A stretch of 39,578 nucleotides of DNA from Deinococcales bacterium (GCA_025359505.1 JANYHH010000042.1:1-39578), one strand, 5' to 3'; positions 8,336-16,570 are shown, numbered from the stretch's first letter. Made by a program: numbers and translations. Notes: generated by a model not told the origin, from the sequence alone.

Positions 8336-8392
8336 TACTCGAATGGTTGCGGCTCGAGCCAGATCACTGCGAATCGAGACCCTCTCTCGAGC

Positions 8393-11300
8393 CTACTGGT
8401 AGAGAATGTACGCGCTGAGCGGCTCGAGCTTGAGTGACCCTTGAACCGTGCCAAGGCTACCGCTGGCACTGACCGCTTTGGCGTTGGCGGCGATCTGCCA
8501 CGTGCCCGCTGGGAGCTGCATCGCCTCAGCATTTTTCGATCCGTGCAGCACGACCAGAATCCGCTTCCACGAATCACCGACTTTCGCGCCGTTCAAGGTG
8601 TAGGCGATCGTGCTGACCGGCAGGCGGTTGTCGGGAATAAACGCGATCACTTCGCGCACGTCCTTGGCGTCCCACAACCTGAAGGCGCGGTGGGCTTTGC
8701 GAATCGCAATCAAACCCTTGTAATACTCGCGCACACCGCTGAACTGCACCGCCCGCGCCCAGTCGAAGCGGTTGTCCTTATCGCCCGTGTTGTACGAGTT
8801 GTTGTTGCCGCCCTTGGTGCGCCCGATCTCCGCGCCACCCTCGAGAAACGGCACGCCCTGACTGGTCAGCACAATCGCGCCCGCCAGTTGCGCGGCAGCC
8901 GCTTTCAGCTCAAGTGGTGCGTCTGGCATGGCTTTGTCGAGTTTGTCCCACAGGGTCAGATTGTCATGCGCCGAGATGTAATTGACAGTCTCGAGCGGCG
9001 AATCGGCGAAATCGGTGATGCTGCCGATGATGCCCTTCATCAGTTGCGTGGTGCTGGTCAGCCCGCCCATCACGAAACCGAGTTTCGTGCCGTCCAGATC
9101 ACCGCGCATCGCGTTGCGGATGTTGTCGTTGAAGACCGCGAAGCCCGTGCCGCGCTGCGTGCCCTTGCCGAAGCGGGTTGGCCCGCCGCCCGTCCACGGC
9201 TCGCCGTACAGCACGACATCGGGTCTGATTTTACGCAAGGTCTGGCTGATGTCCTGCACAGTGGCTTTGTTGAACATCCCGACCAGATCGAAGCGGTAGC
9301 CGTCAATGCCGTACTCGCGCAGCCAGAAACTGACCGAATCGCGCACGTACTTCCTGACCATCGCATGGTCGTCATTGACGGCGTTACCAACGCCGGATTC
9401 GTTCAGCAGTTGCCCCTGATCGTTTGTGCGAAAGTAAAAGTACGGTACGGTCTGAGCGAACGCGCTGTCGTCGCCACCCGCTGGCACGGTGTGGTTGTAC
9501 ACCACGTCCATCACGACCCGTAAGCCCGCTTTGTGCATCGCCTGCACCATCATTTTGGTTTCATTGATCGTGTTCAGCGGCTCATTCGGGCGCGTGCTGT
9601 ACTGCTCCTCGGGGACATTGAACAGTGTCGTCTCGTAACCCCAGTTGTAGACGCCACTGTTGGCGGGGTTGAAATTCTGGATCGGCAGCAGATGCACGTC
9701 GGTCACGCCCAAATCGCGCAAGTAATCCAGTCCAGTCTTCTGCGTGGAGCCGGGCACGGTCGTGCCAGTTTGCGTCAAGCCCAAATACTTGCCGCGCCAC
9801 TCGGGTTTGACGCCGCTCGAGGGATCAATCGTGAAGTCGCGCACGTGCATCTCAAAAATCACCGAGTCCACCTGCGGGCGATTGGAGCCTTTCGGGGTAC
9901 TCCAGTTTGCGGGATTGGTGCGCTTCAAATCCACGACCACGCTGCGCTTACTATCGCTCGAGGCGGCGTAGCCGTTGATGTCGGCAGCGACCCTGATTTC
10001 GCCGTAGCTTTTCAGGCGGTACTGGTAATACTTGCCGTGCAAGTCACCCGCGACGCTGGCGTACCAGACGCCGGCTGAACCGCGTTTCATGTCCATGATC
10101 TCGCTCGGGCCGTCGGCTGCGTTATCGAACATGAACAACTCGACACTCGAGGAAACTGGACTCCAGACTTTGAAGGTCGTGCTCTTCGCGCTCCACCTCG
10201 AGCCGAGGTCATCGCCGGAATACCTGAATTGCTGGTCGTCCAGAAAGCCTCTGGCGTAAACCGTGCGGTCGAGGTCGCCGTCCACCTTCAACTCAATCAC
10301 TCGCGTGATCTCTTTGGCGCTCAGCGGCGCAGCCAAGCGAATGTTGACGACCTGCACCGCGCCGCCCGTGGGCTTGACTGGCGCGGCAATCACGGGCGCA
10401 GTGGCGGGCGCGGTGATCTCGAGCGGCTGGTTGATGCTGTCCTTGACGGTCTTCTTGTTGAAGTCCACGACGAAGCGCACGATTGTTTTATCGTTCGGGA
10501 CGCTCAGGGCGATGTTACCGCCGTCCTTTTCAAAACCCGCGCCGTAATTCTCAGCCCAAGACCCGCCCCTCGCCACCTTGTACTCAAAACTGCCCTTTGG
10601 AAAAGTCGCCACGAACTCAAAAACACCGCTCGAGACGGCATTCATCCGCGTGATATCGCCGTTCGGGTTCCAATCCGTCCCGCCGAGCGCCCCCTGCACC
10701 GTGCCCGCGATCACGACCTTCGTCGGGTCAACACTGTCGCTCGAGCCAGCACCAATCACCGGCCCACCGGCCTCGATTGTCCTGACCGCGACGCTCTTGC
10801 TGCCGATCAGCACCTTGACCTTCCCATTCAAACTGGTTGGCTCGAGTGGCTTGGCCATCCAAGCGCGGATCGTGTCGGCCGTCTCTAAAAACGCGGGTTC
10901 GCCACGCGGCGGCGCGGCTTGCGCGATGTAAGCGTCGACCTCGGCTTTGGAGGCGAAGAACTCCTTGCGTCCCTGCACGACCCAGATTTCCGCGCTGCTG
11001 CCCTTCACATCCACGAAGCGGTCACTGTCGCCGTCCTTAGCGTCCCAATTGCCTTGTCGCAGGATGAACCCAAGCTTGGTGTGGACGCCGGGAATGTCGA
11101 TCACGGCCGTCTTGCCAAACGCGTCGGACTCCGTGAAGTTGTACGGCTTACCGTCTGTGCCGACGGGCGCTGCCCCCCACGCCCAGACGTTCCAACCCTC
11201 AAAGTCGGCTCTGGCGCGGCTGTAATGCAATGTCAAGCGCGTCACGCCAGTTGCGACCGCTGATTGCGCTGGAGCGGCTGGCTCGGCATTGACGGCGGGG

Positions 11301-11707
11301 ACGGAATCCGGCGCTTTGACCTCTGCCGGGTTGTTGACGCTATCGAGCACGGTGATTGGAGTAATCGTGAACACAAACTTGACGATTGTACCGTCAACTG
11401 TGACGTTCAGAGGTATGTTTGCGCCACCCTTTGCGCCCTTCAAACCGTAATTCTCATCCCACGTGCCACCGACGGCGACTTTGTACTCGTAACTGCCCTT
11501 TGGAAACGCAGCGGCAAACTCGAACACACCACTGCTGACCTCTTTCATGCGCGTGATCTCGCCGTTCGGCTCCCATGCCTTCGCGCCGAGCGCCGCTTGA
11601 ATAGACCCCGCCAGAATGACTTTCTTGCCCGTCAACGCGCCCTGAGCGCTCGAGACGGTCAGTGCCGCGACCAGCAGCAACAGCAGACCCGCAAAGTATC
11701 GTTTCAT
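8393..11707 (-). CDS. pulA: Secreted pullulanase (GH13) with two X25 modules, CBM41 and CBM48
   Basis: This 1104-residue enzyme should cut alpha-1,6 branches of pullulan, starch or glycogen outside the cytoplasm. Start: ATG at 11707, 8 bases after AGGAGG; the frame continues upstream only as the shadow of fni. Residues 1-23 are a signal peptide. Two X25-type modules (about 28-115 and 330-410) share GVFEF, a FPKGS(Y/F)EYKVA core and NPNG/EPNG ITRM. A CBM41-like starch-binding domain lies between them (about 152-260), and a CBM48-like domain at about 505-590. The catalytic barrel has the pullulanase motif YNWGYE near 686, DVVYNHT, GYRFDLVG with the nucleophile Asp near 805, YGEPW with the acid Glu near 833, and SAHDN near 910. 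It is a single-gene unit with its own promoter and terminator. Confidence 0.93.
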   Translation of the reverse strand: MKRYFAGLLLLLVAALTVSSAQGALTGKKVILAGSIQAALGAKAWEPNGEITRMKEVSSGVFEFAAAFPKGSYEYKVAVGGTWDENYGLKGAKGGANIPLNVTVDGTIVKFVFTITPITVLDSVNNPAEVKAPDSVPAVNAEPAAPAQSAVATGVTRLTLHYSRARADFEGWNVWAWGAAPVGTDGKPYNFTESDAFGKTAVIDIPGVHTKLGFILRQGNWDAKDGDSDRFVDVKGSSAEIWVVQGRKEFFASKAEVDAYIAQAAPPRGEPAFLETADTIRAWMAKPLEPTSLNGKVKVLIGSKSVAVRTIEAGGPVIGAGSSDSVDPTKVVIAGTVQGALGGTDWNPNGDITRMNAVSSGVFEFVATFPKGSFEYKVARGGSWAENYGAGFEKDGGNIALSVPNDKTIVRFVVDFNKKTVKDSINQPLEITAPATAPVIAAPVKPTGGAVQVVNIRLAAPLSAKEITRVIELKVDGDLDRTVYARGFLDDQQFRYSGDDLGSRWSAKSTTFKVWSPVSSSVELFMFDNAADGPSEIMDMKRGSAGVWYASVAGDLHGKYYQYRLKSYGEIRVAADINGYAASSDSKRSVVVDLKRTNPANWSTPKGSNRPQVDSVIFEMHVRDFTIDPSSGVKPEWRGKYLGLTQTGTTVPGSTQKTGLDYLRDLGVTDVHLLPIQNFNPANSGVYNWGYETTLFNVPEEQYSTRPNEPLNTINETKMMVQAMHKAGLRVVMDVVYNHTVPAGGDDSAFAQTVPYFYFRTNDQGQLLNESGVGNAVNDDHAMVRKYVRDSVSFWLREYGIDGYRFDLVGMFNKATVQDISQTLRKIRPDVVLYGEPWTGGGPTRFGKGTQRGTGFAVFNDNIRNAMRGDLDGTKLGFVMGGLTSTTQLMKGIIGSITDFADSPLETVNYISAHDNLTLWDKLDKAMPDAPLELKAAAAQLAGAIVLTSQGVPFLEGGAEIGRTKGGNNNSYNTGDKDNRFDWARAVQFSGVREYYKGLIAIRKAHRAFRLWDAKDVREVIAFIPDNRLPVSTIAYTLNGAKVGDSWKRILVVLHGSKNAEAMQLPAGTWQIAANAKAVSASGSLGTVQGSLKLEPLSAYILYQ

Positions 11708-11763
11708 ACGTGACCTCCTGCTCGAGCGGTCAGGCTCGAGGGTAAAAACTTGGTGATGCGCTG

Positions 11764-11792
11764 ATTGTATGCGCCAATCACGTTTTGGTCGA
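11764..11792 (-). promoter_or_regulatory. Promoter of the pullulanase gene
   Basis: Minus-strand TCGACC (11792-11787) and TACAAT (11769-11764) are 17 bases apart. They predict a leader of about 50 bases carrying the AGGAGG ribosome binding site at about 11715-11720. The -35 box overlaps that of the divergent fni promoter. Confidence 0.55.
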
Positions 11793-11814
11793 GTGCGGCG
11801 GCGATTGATAGACT
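11785..11814 (+). promoter_or_regulatory. Leaderless promoter of fni
   Basis: TTGGTC (11785-11790), an 18-base spacer, then TAGACT (11809-11814), only 7 bases before the GTG start of fni at 11822. Its -35 box shares bases 11787-11790 with the divergent pullulanase -35 box, so the two promoters are back to back. Confidence 0.65.
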
Positions 11815-11821
11815 GCGAAGT

Positions 11822-12829
11822 GTGTCCAGCATCAGCGCCCGCAAGCTCAAGCATATTCAAGTCTGCCTCGAGTACCCCGTGCAGTACGCAACCAAAACCA
11901 CTGGATTGGAAAATGTCGCTTGGACGTACAATGCCCTGCCAGAATTGCGGCTCGAGGATATCGATCTGACGACAACGTTTCTGGGCAAGCGCCTGAACGC
12001 GCCGCTGCTGATCGGTGCGATGACGGGCGGCGCTCAACTTGGCGCGACGATCAACCGCAATCTGGCGCTGGCGGCGGATGCGCTCGGTGTCGGCTTGATG
12101 CTCGGCTCGCAGCGCGTGATGCTGGAAAATACGGACGCTCGAGCCTCGTTCACGGTGCGCCAGTACGCGCCAGACGCACTGCTGATCGGCAACATCGGCG
12201 TGGCGCAATTCAAAAAAGGTTATGACGCCAGCCATGCGCGGCGGGCGGTTGAGTTGATCGGCGCGGACGCAATAGCCTTTCACACCAATCCGTTGCAGGA
12301 AGCGCTGCAAATCGGCGGCGACACGGATTTCGCTCAAGTGATCGGCACGCTCGAGCGGATTGTTCCAGCGGTGGGCTACCCAGTGATTCTCAAAGAAGTC
12401 GGACACGGCTTGTCAGGCGGCGTCGCTCGAGCTGTCAAGGATGTCGGCTTTGCCGCACTCGATGTTGCGGGTGCGGGCGGCACGTCGTGGGCGAAAGTCG
12501 AGGATTACTCGCACAATGGGACGCTGCTTCACCCAGACCTCTGCGAGATCGGCATTCCGACCGCGCAGGCGCTCGAGCAATGCTGGGCCGCCTCGAGCCT
12601 TCCTCTCATCGCCAGCGGCGGCATTCGCACGGGTCTCGAGGTCGCCAAAGCCTTGTCGCTCGGCGCATCGGTTTGCGCCATCGCCTTACCGCTGCTCGAG
12701 CCAGCCACGCGCAGCCCCGAAGCCGTGATCGCCGTCCTCGAGCGGGTAATCTGGGAGTTGCGCGTCGCGCTGTTCGTCGCGGGGCACGCGAATTTACAGA
12801 GCGTGCAATTGCAGCGCGAAGTCGCCTGA
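11822..12829 (+). CDS. fni: Type 2 isopentenyl-diphosphate delta-isomerase
   Basis: This FMN- and NAD(P)H-dependent enzyme interconverts isopentenyl and dimethylallyl diphosphate for isoprenoid (carotenoid, quinone) synthesis. The 335 residues match the family length. Motifs include ARKLKHIQVCL at the N-terminus, LLIGAMTGG, GLMLGSQR, IGNIGVAQ, the HTNPLQEALQ segment, DVAGAGGTSW and IASGGIRTG, typical of the FMN-binding TIM barrel. I chose the GTG at 11822 because it follows TAGACT by 7 bases and immediately precedes the conserved SISARKLKHI; an in-frame TTG at 11765 would lie upstream of the -10 box. Its 3' end overlaps the convergent galM by 36 bp. Confidence 0.93.
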   Translation: MSSISARKLKHIQVCLEYPVQYATKTTGLENVAWTYNALPELRLEDIDLTTTFLGKRLNAPLLIGAMTGGAQLGATINRNLALAADALGVGLMLGSQRVMLENTDARASFTVRQYAPDALLIGNIGVAQFKKGYDASHARRAVELIGADAIAFHTNPLQEALQIGGDTDFAQVIGTLERIVPAVGYPVILKEVGHGLSGGVARAVKDVGFAALDVAGAGGTSWAKVEDYSHNGTLLHPDLCEIGIPTAQALEQCWAASSLPLIASGGIRTGLEVAKALSLGASVCAIALPLLEPATRSPEAVIAVLERVIWELRVALFVAGHANLQSVQLQREVA

Positions 12830-13696
12830 CAGCTCCTCGAGCGGCTCGAGAATCCGCACACCCGTGTGCTGCACGCCTCGAGCCAAAAGGTTAAAGCCGT
12901 CCGTCGCGTGCGTGACCGGCTCCAACGCAATCGTGCCATCGGGCGCACCGTTGAACGCCACGAAATGCGTGAAGGCTTCAGAAGCCGTCAACTCCAAACG
13001 GTGCTGATCCCACGTCAGCGCAGCCCGACCGCCCCAGCCGCTAAAAACAGTGTCCAGCGGAACAGCATACGCGGGCTTCGCGCTCGAGAAATCCAAGGTT
13101 TGCGTCAAGCCGTGAGCGCCTTCGGTCGGCATCGTCAGCGCGTCGGTCACGTAATAACCCGTCGCATTGAACTCGAGCAGCGGGTCAGCCAGCGACCCCG
13201 CGAAACGCCGCACGAAGTACGGGTGAAAGCCGAAACCAGCGGGCATCGCTACGTCACCGACGTTCTCGAGCGCGATGGTCGTGCGACACAGCGCCCCCTC
13301 GAGCGTGTACGTGACAGTCACACCGTAAGCAAACGGAAAATTCGCATCTGCAAAATCGCGGCTGTCGAAGTAACACTTGAACTGCTGATCCGAATCTCGA
13401 GCCACCATGAACGGGCGGTTGCGGACATCGCCGTGAATCGTTTCACCGTGCGCGTTGTTCGGTTTGAGCGCGTATCGCCTGCCGTCAAACTCGAAGCTCG
13501 AGCCTCGAATGCGATTGCTGAACGGCGCGAGCGTGTACGAGCTGAACGGGCTGCTGCTGCTCCCCTCGAGCTGCGTGGCTGGGCGCATCACGGGCTGCCA
13601 GCCGCCATCCACTCGAGCCTCGAGCGCGGTGACGCTCGCACCGATGTTTGGAGCGATGCTGAGCCGCCAGAAATCGTTTTCAATCGTTTCGATCAT
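12794..13696 (-). CDS. galM: Aldose 1-epimerase family protein
   Basis: GalM-type enzymes interconvert alpha and beta anomers of hexoses in the cytoplasm. The 300 residues contain the beta-sandwich start RLSIAPNIGASVTALEAR, the segment NNAHGETIHGDVRNRPF where the family has its substrate-binding and catalytic His, the second His motif GFGFHPYF, and a C-terminal ALEPVTHATDGFN with the catalytic Glu. The ATG at 13696 is 7 bases downstream of TAAACT. It lies tail to tail with fni, overlapping by 36 bp. It could belong to the broader galactose-mutarotase-like group rather than true GalM; sugar specificity is not visible. Confidence 0.85.
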   Translation of the reverse strand: MIETIENDFWRLSIAPNIGASVTALEARVDGGWQPVMRPATQLEGSSSSPFSSYTLAPFSNRIRGSSFEFDGRRYALKPNNAHGETIHGDVRNRPFMVARDSDQQFKCYFDSRDFADANFPFAYGVTVTYTLEGALCRTTIALENVGDVAMPAGFGFHPYFVRRFAGSLADPLLEFNATGYYVTDALTMPTEGAHGLTQTLDFSSAKPAYAVPLDTVFSGWGGRAALTWDQHRLELTASEAFTHFVAFNGAPDGTIALEPVTHATDGFNLLARGVQHTGVRILEPLEELSGDFALQLHAL

Positions 13697-13703
13697 GGAG
13701 CGC

Positions 13704-13709
13704 AGTTTA
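13704..13709 (-). promoter_or_regulatory. -10 box of a leaderless galM promoter
   Basis: TAAACT on the minus strand is 7 bases from the galM ATG, the same distance seen at fni and at the GGDEF/EAL gene. No good -35 box is visible. Confidence 0.5.
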
Positions 13710-13799
13710 GCTCGAGATACACAAGGGGCGGGTTTAGCTCGAGCTTTGGCGAAATCAAGGCGTCGTATTTTGATGCTGTAGATCGTTCCACTGTCGCAC

Positions 13800-14090
13800 G
13801 GGCGAGCGGCCGCTCGCCCCTACGGGGACTGTGGCGAATGCTCGAGTCAGACACGGTTTTCGGCGAAATCGGTTTTTCTATCGCTGCACGGGGCTTGCAG
13901 TGGCAAGCCCCTACGGATTGGACAAATTCCTCAAGTCAGACACGGTTTTCGTAGGGGCGAACTGCATGTTTGCCCCGCTCTGGCTCGAGCTATTGATCTG
14001 CGCGAGGATGATGACAAATGCTCGCATAAAACATGATTTTCGTAGGGGCGAACGTCACGCCCATGCGTGCAATGCACGACGTGTTCGCCC
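13800..14090. repeat. Cluster of four REP-like hairpins in a mosaic of direct repeats
   Basis: The 439-base spacer 13697-14135 has no gene. It holds four hairpins: a perfect 20-bp palindrome at 13800-13819 (arm GGGCGAGCGG), 9-bp arms at 13890-13898/13903-13911 (GGGGCTTGC), 13954-13962/13968-13976 (GGGGCGAAC, one wobble pair) and 8-bp arms at 14046-14053/14083-14090 (GGGCGAAC). CCCCTAC or GTAGGGG borders each. A direct repeat with core AGTCAGACACGGTTTTCG recurs at about 13846 and 13933, and a degenerate copy near 14025, spacing units by about 90 bases. This is the look of dispersed non-autonomous repeats of the REP type. No transposase gene is in the window. Confidence 0.8.
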
Positions 14091-14135
14091 GCCACTAGGC
14101 GCAAACGCAAACCTAAAACCCTCGCAACTCGAGAC

Positions 14136-14729
14136 TCACTCGCTCGAGCGCGGAATCCCGTGCAGAAAAATTCGAGCGACCAACTCCGCCGCGTGCGGGC
14201 GCGATCCGGCATCGCTTGGGACGAAGGCGCGTTTGATGCTCGGGCCAAACGCCAGCATTGCCAGCAGCGCCGCGCAGTCCATCGGCTCGAGATCGCGGTT
14301 GGTGATCGCTACCTGCTCGAAGACGGCAGTGACCGCATATAAGAAAGGTTTGAGCGACGTGTCGGCCGACAACTCGTGCGAGAAGCTTGAGGCGAACAGC
14401 ACCCTGAAGAAGCCTTCGTTCTGGCTTTGGTACGAAAACGTTTCGCGGATCACGGCGGTGACTCGAGCCTCCAAACTCGTCTCGAGTTGCACGGCGGCTG
14501 TAACGCGCTCGCTCAACTCTGAGAGCTTGTACGCCCTCAGCGCAGTCACCAGACCAGCCTTGTCTTTGAAATGCCGGTACAGCCCGACGCGGGTCAGCAA
14601 TGCCGCCGCCGCGATCCTATCCATCGAAGCGTTACTGTAACCATCCTCGGTCATGACTTGCAGCGCCGCCTCGAGAATTTCGCGCTTGCGCTTGTCGCTG
14701 CGCCGCTCGCGCAGGGTTGGGGCGGTCAC
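14136..14729 (-). CDS. TetR/AcrR family transcriptional regulator
   Basis: A 197-residue repressor-type protein. Residues 10-60 form the TetR DNA-binding helices (KREILEAALQVMTEDGYSNA, then MDRIAAAALLTRVGLYRHFK with the recognition helix). The rest is an alpha-helical ligand domain. The GTG at 14729 overlaps the stop of the upstream acetyltransferase as GTGA, so it is the last gene of a three-gene operon. An inverted repeat TTAGC-N5-GCTAA just after the operon promoter (16321-16335) is a plausible binding site, which would make the operon self-regulated. The ligand is unknown. Confidence 0.9.
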   Translation of the reverse strand: MTAPTLRERRSDKRKREILEAALQVMTEDGYSNASMDRIAAAALLTRVGLYRHFKDKAGLVTALRAYKLSELSERVTAAVQLETSLEARVTAVIRETFSYQSQNEGFFRVLFASSFSHELSADTSLKPFLYAVTAVFEQVAITNRDLEPMDCAALLAMLAFGPSIKRAFVPSDAGSRPHAAELVARIFLHGIPRSSE

Positions 14730-15250
14730 GATTTCAACACCTTGTAGTAAATCGCATTCGCCTCGAGCTGATTCAGACTTGGGTGTCGCGCCCAGTCGGG
14801 GATACCGCCGATCAATGTATAGCCGACGGACTCGTACAGCGCTTGACTGTGATCGCCCGCTCGAGTGTCCAGATGCAGCAATGTGCGCCCCCGCTGCAAG
14901 GCTTCGCGCTCGAGGGTTTGCATCAATGCCCGCCCGATTCCGTGTCGCCTCGCCGCCGAATGCACCAGAACTTTACTGACCTCGGCGCGGTGGCTCGCGT
15001 TGGCTCGAGATTCCAGAATCAGTTGCCCCGTGCCGACGACCGTGCCGTCCAGTTCGGCGATCAGCAGCACCCTCGAGTCGCGTTTCACATCGGCGATCAC
15101 GCCGTGCCAGTACGTTTGCGCTTCTAACTTCTCGAGCAGTTGAACGAATCCGACGCTCGCGCCGCTTTGCACGGCATCAGTCAGCAGTGCGATCAGTGCC
15201 TCGAGCCGCTGAACAGCGCCTTGGGCATTCAGGCTCGAGATTCGTGTCAC
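14726..15250 (-). CDS. GNAT family N-acetyltransferase
   Basis: A 174-residue acetyl-CoA-dependent transferase. The core runs from about residue 60: VLLIAELDGTVVGTGQLIL, then VSKVLVHSAARRHGIGRALM with the R-x-x-G-I-G pyrophosphate-binding loop (motif A), and motif B LYESVGYTLIGG. The start is GTG at 15250; TAATTT (15262-15257) lies 6 bases upstream within the 12-base spacer, so it may have its own leaderless promoter besides operon transcription. It sits between an epimerase-like reductase and TetR. A detoxifying acetylation is possible, but substrate is not deducible. Confidence 0.85.
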   Translation of the reverse strand: MTRISSLNAQGAVQRLEALIALLTDAVQSGASVGFVQLLEKLEAQTYWHGVIADVKRDSRVLLIAELDGTVVGTGQLILESRANASHRAEVSKVLVHSAARRHGIGRALMQTLEREALQRGRTLLHLDTRAGDHSQALYESVGYTLIGGIPDWARHPSLNQLEANAIYYKVLKS

Positions 15251-15262
15251 TCGAGTAAATTA

Positions 15263-16303
15263 TCACGCCTTGCTCGAGCGCTTGAGGTAGCCGTTGTCCG
15301 CGTACCACTGCACGGTATCGCGCAGCGTGTCACCAATCGGTCTGAAACTCGCGCCGAGTTCGCTGATCGCTTTGGCGCTGCTGACCGTGTGTTTTGGCAA
15401 CAGCGTTCTGACCCCCTCGAGCGGCATCGTCGGCGCGGTGTTGGTGATGTGCGCCCGCCACGTATCGAGCGCGGCGACCGTCAGCACCAACCAGTTCGGC
15501 ATCATGAAGCTTGGCATCCGCACGTTCGCCGCGTCAGTCACGCCTTTGAATAAGTCCTTGAACAACACCAAGCGCCCAGCGACGATGTAGCGCTCGCCGC
15601 TGCGTCCCTTTGTGACTGCACTGAGCATCGCCACCGCGACATCCCTTGCATCCACGGTACTCGTCCCCGCGTCCATGATGCCGGGAATCTTGCCGTGAAT
15701 CAGATTGAGGATCAGCTCACCTGCCGAGGTCGGCGCGGCGTCTCGAGGGGCGATCATCCAACCGGGCAGGATCGTTACCAGTTTCATGCGACGCGGCGTA
15801 GACTCGAGCCAAGTTGAAATAGCGGCGTCACCCTCGACTTTAGATTTGAAATACAGGTTTTGGAGTTGCCTCGCGTCGGCGGGTGTGTCCTCCGTTCCGC
15901 TCGAGCCGTGTTGGTTTCCGCTCGAGCCGTGTTGGTTTCCAATCGTGCCGCTCGAGGAGGTGTGAACGAACGTCGTCACGCCTGCACGCTCTGCGGCTTC
16001 GATCAACTCGAGGGTCGCGTCAATGTTGATGCGTTTCATCGCCGCCCAGTGATCGCCGGGTTGGTAATACTCTCTGAAAAACGCGGCGGTGTGAAAGACC
16101 GCATCGACCCCCTCGAGCGCTACCGTGAAGCCCGCAACGTTTTCCATGTCACCCTGCACGGTTGTGAGCGATAAGCCTTGGAACAACGTCTTCGCTTTGG
16201 CGGCTGAGCGCACGAGCGCCCTGACTTCCCAGCCCATCTCGAGCAGGTGACGCACGAGGTTGTGACCCAACATTCCGGTGCTGCCCGTGACCAACGCCCT
16301 CAT
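15263..16303 (-). CDS. Extended SDR, NAD(P)-dependent epimerase/reductase
   Basis: A 346-residue atypical or extended short-chain dehydrogenase. The dinucleotide loop is VTGSTGMLGHN at residues 5-15; FVHTSSSG supplies the active-site Ser/Thr, and YFKSK supplies the Tyr-x3-Lys pair. It resembles dihydroflavonol reductase-like enzymes. Between the active-site strand and the Tyr lies GNQHGSSGNQHGSSG, made by a CTCGAG-containing 21-bp tandem repeat, in a loop near the active site. ATG at 16303 follows GGAGGT (16313-16308). It is first in an operon with the GNAT and TetR genes and has a near-consensus promoter. Substrate unknown. Confidence 0.85.
   Translation of the reverse strand: MRALVTGSTGMLGHNLVRHLLEMGWEVRALVRSAAKAKTLFQGLSLTTVQGDMENVAGFTVALEGVDAVFHTAAFFREYYQPGDHWAAMKRINIDATLELIEAAERAGVTTFVHTSSSGTIGNQHGSSGNQHGSSGTEDTPADARQLQNLYFKSKVEGDAAISTWLESTPRRMKLVTILPGWMIAPRDAAPTSAGELILNLIHGKIPGIMDAGTSTVDARDVAVAMLSAVTKGRSGERYIVAGRLVLFKDLFKGVTDAANVRMPSFMMPNWLVLTVAALDTWRAHITNTAPTMPLEGVRTLLPKHTVSSAKAISELGASFRPIGDTLRDTVQWYADNGYLKRSSKA
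15900..15940. repeat. Two 21-bp tandem repeats starting with CTCGAG
   Basis: Units 15900-15920 and 15921-15940 (last base diverged) read CTCGAGCCGTGTTGGTTTCC plus one base. They keep the SDR gene in frame and duplicate seven residues (SSGNQHG). A further CTCGAG follows at about 15951. Confidence 0.9.
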
Positions 16304-16320
16304 GATTACCTCCGATATTA

Positions 16321-16335
16321 TTAGCTATTCGCTAA
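16321..16335. promoter_or_regulatory. Probable TetR operator
   Basis: A perfect inverted repeat TTAGC-tattc-GCTAA lies between the -10 box and the ribosome binding site of the SDR-GNAT-TetR operon. Its form is typical of TetR-family operators, and the operon's own last gene is a TetR regulator. Binding is inferred. Confidence 0.55.
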
Positions 16336-16343
16336 CTTAGTAT

Positions 16344-16373
16344 ACATTATGTAAACAAACCGAAATTTGTCAA
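16344..16373 (-). promoter_or_regulatory. Promoter of the SDR-GNAT-TetR operon
   Basis: Minus-strand TTGACA (16373-16368) is a perfect -35 box, followed after 18 bases by TAATGT (16349-16344). The -10 box lies in an odd palindrome TACAT-A-ATGTA. The surrounding 16315-16372 is notably AT-rich. Confidence 0.7.
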
Positions 16374-16413
16374 GCTTCGAGCCGCTGCGATCAAACTCGG
16401 GCAACATCGTAGC

Positions 16414-16431
16414 GGCGAGGCGAGCCTCGCC
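16414..16431. repeat. Solitary REP-like hairpin
   Basis: GGCGAGGC-ga-GCCTCGCC, an 8-bp stem with a two-base loop preceded by CGTAGC, lies in the spacer between the divergent SDR operon and the Fe-S oxidoreductase. It resembles the hairpins at 13800-14090. Confidence 0.6.
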
Positions 16432-16539
16432 CTCACCACGGATCATCGCTCAAACAGCCAATAAATTATCAACGCTCGAGCACCGCTAAGCCCTCCCAAA
16501 TCCCACGCTCGAGACCGCAACGCCCGCAAGTCAGCCTGT

Positions 16540-16545
16540 TAAAAT
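16540..16545 (+). promoter_or_regulatory. -10 box upstream of the Fe-S oxidoreductase
   Basis: TAAAAT (five of six to consensus) lies 25 bases before the ATG at 16571, leaving room for a short leader with AAGGAG at 16561-16566. No clear -35 box. Confidence 0.4.
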
Positions 16546-16570
16546 CAGCGCAGACCCGCAAAGGAGCGCC

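Noticed and set aside
8441-9523. Long plus-strand open frame (360 residues) inside the pullulanase
   Set aside because: Antisense shadow with His/Val/Arg-rich composition and no motif; the pullulanase catalytic motifs lie on the opposite strand.
11708-12406. Upstream extension of the pullulanase frame
   Set aside because: It is the antisense shadow of fni. The signal peptide with AGGAGG upstream starts at 11707.
12866-13954. Long plus-strand open frame (362 residues) over galM
   Set aside because: Arg-rich antisense shadow without ribosome binding site or recognisable domain; galM motifs are clear on the minus strand.
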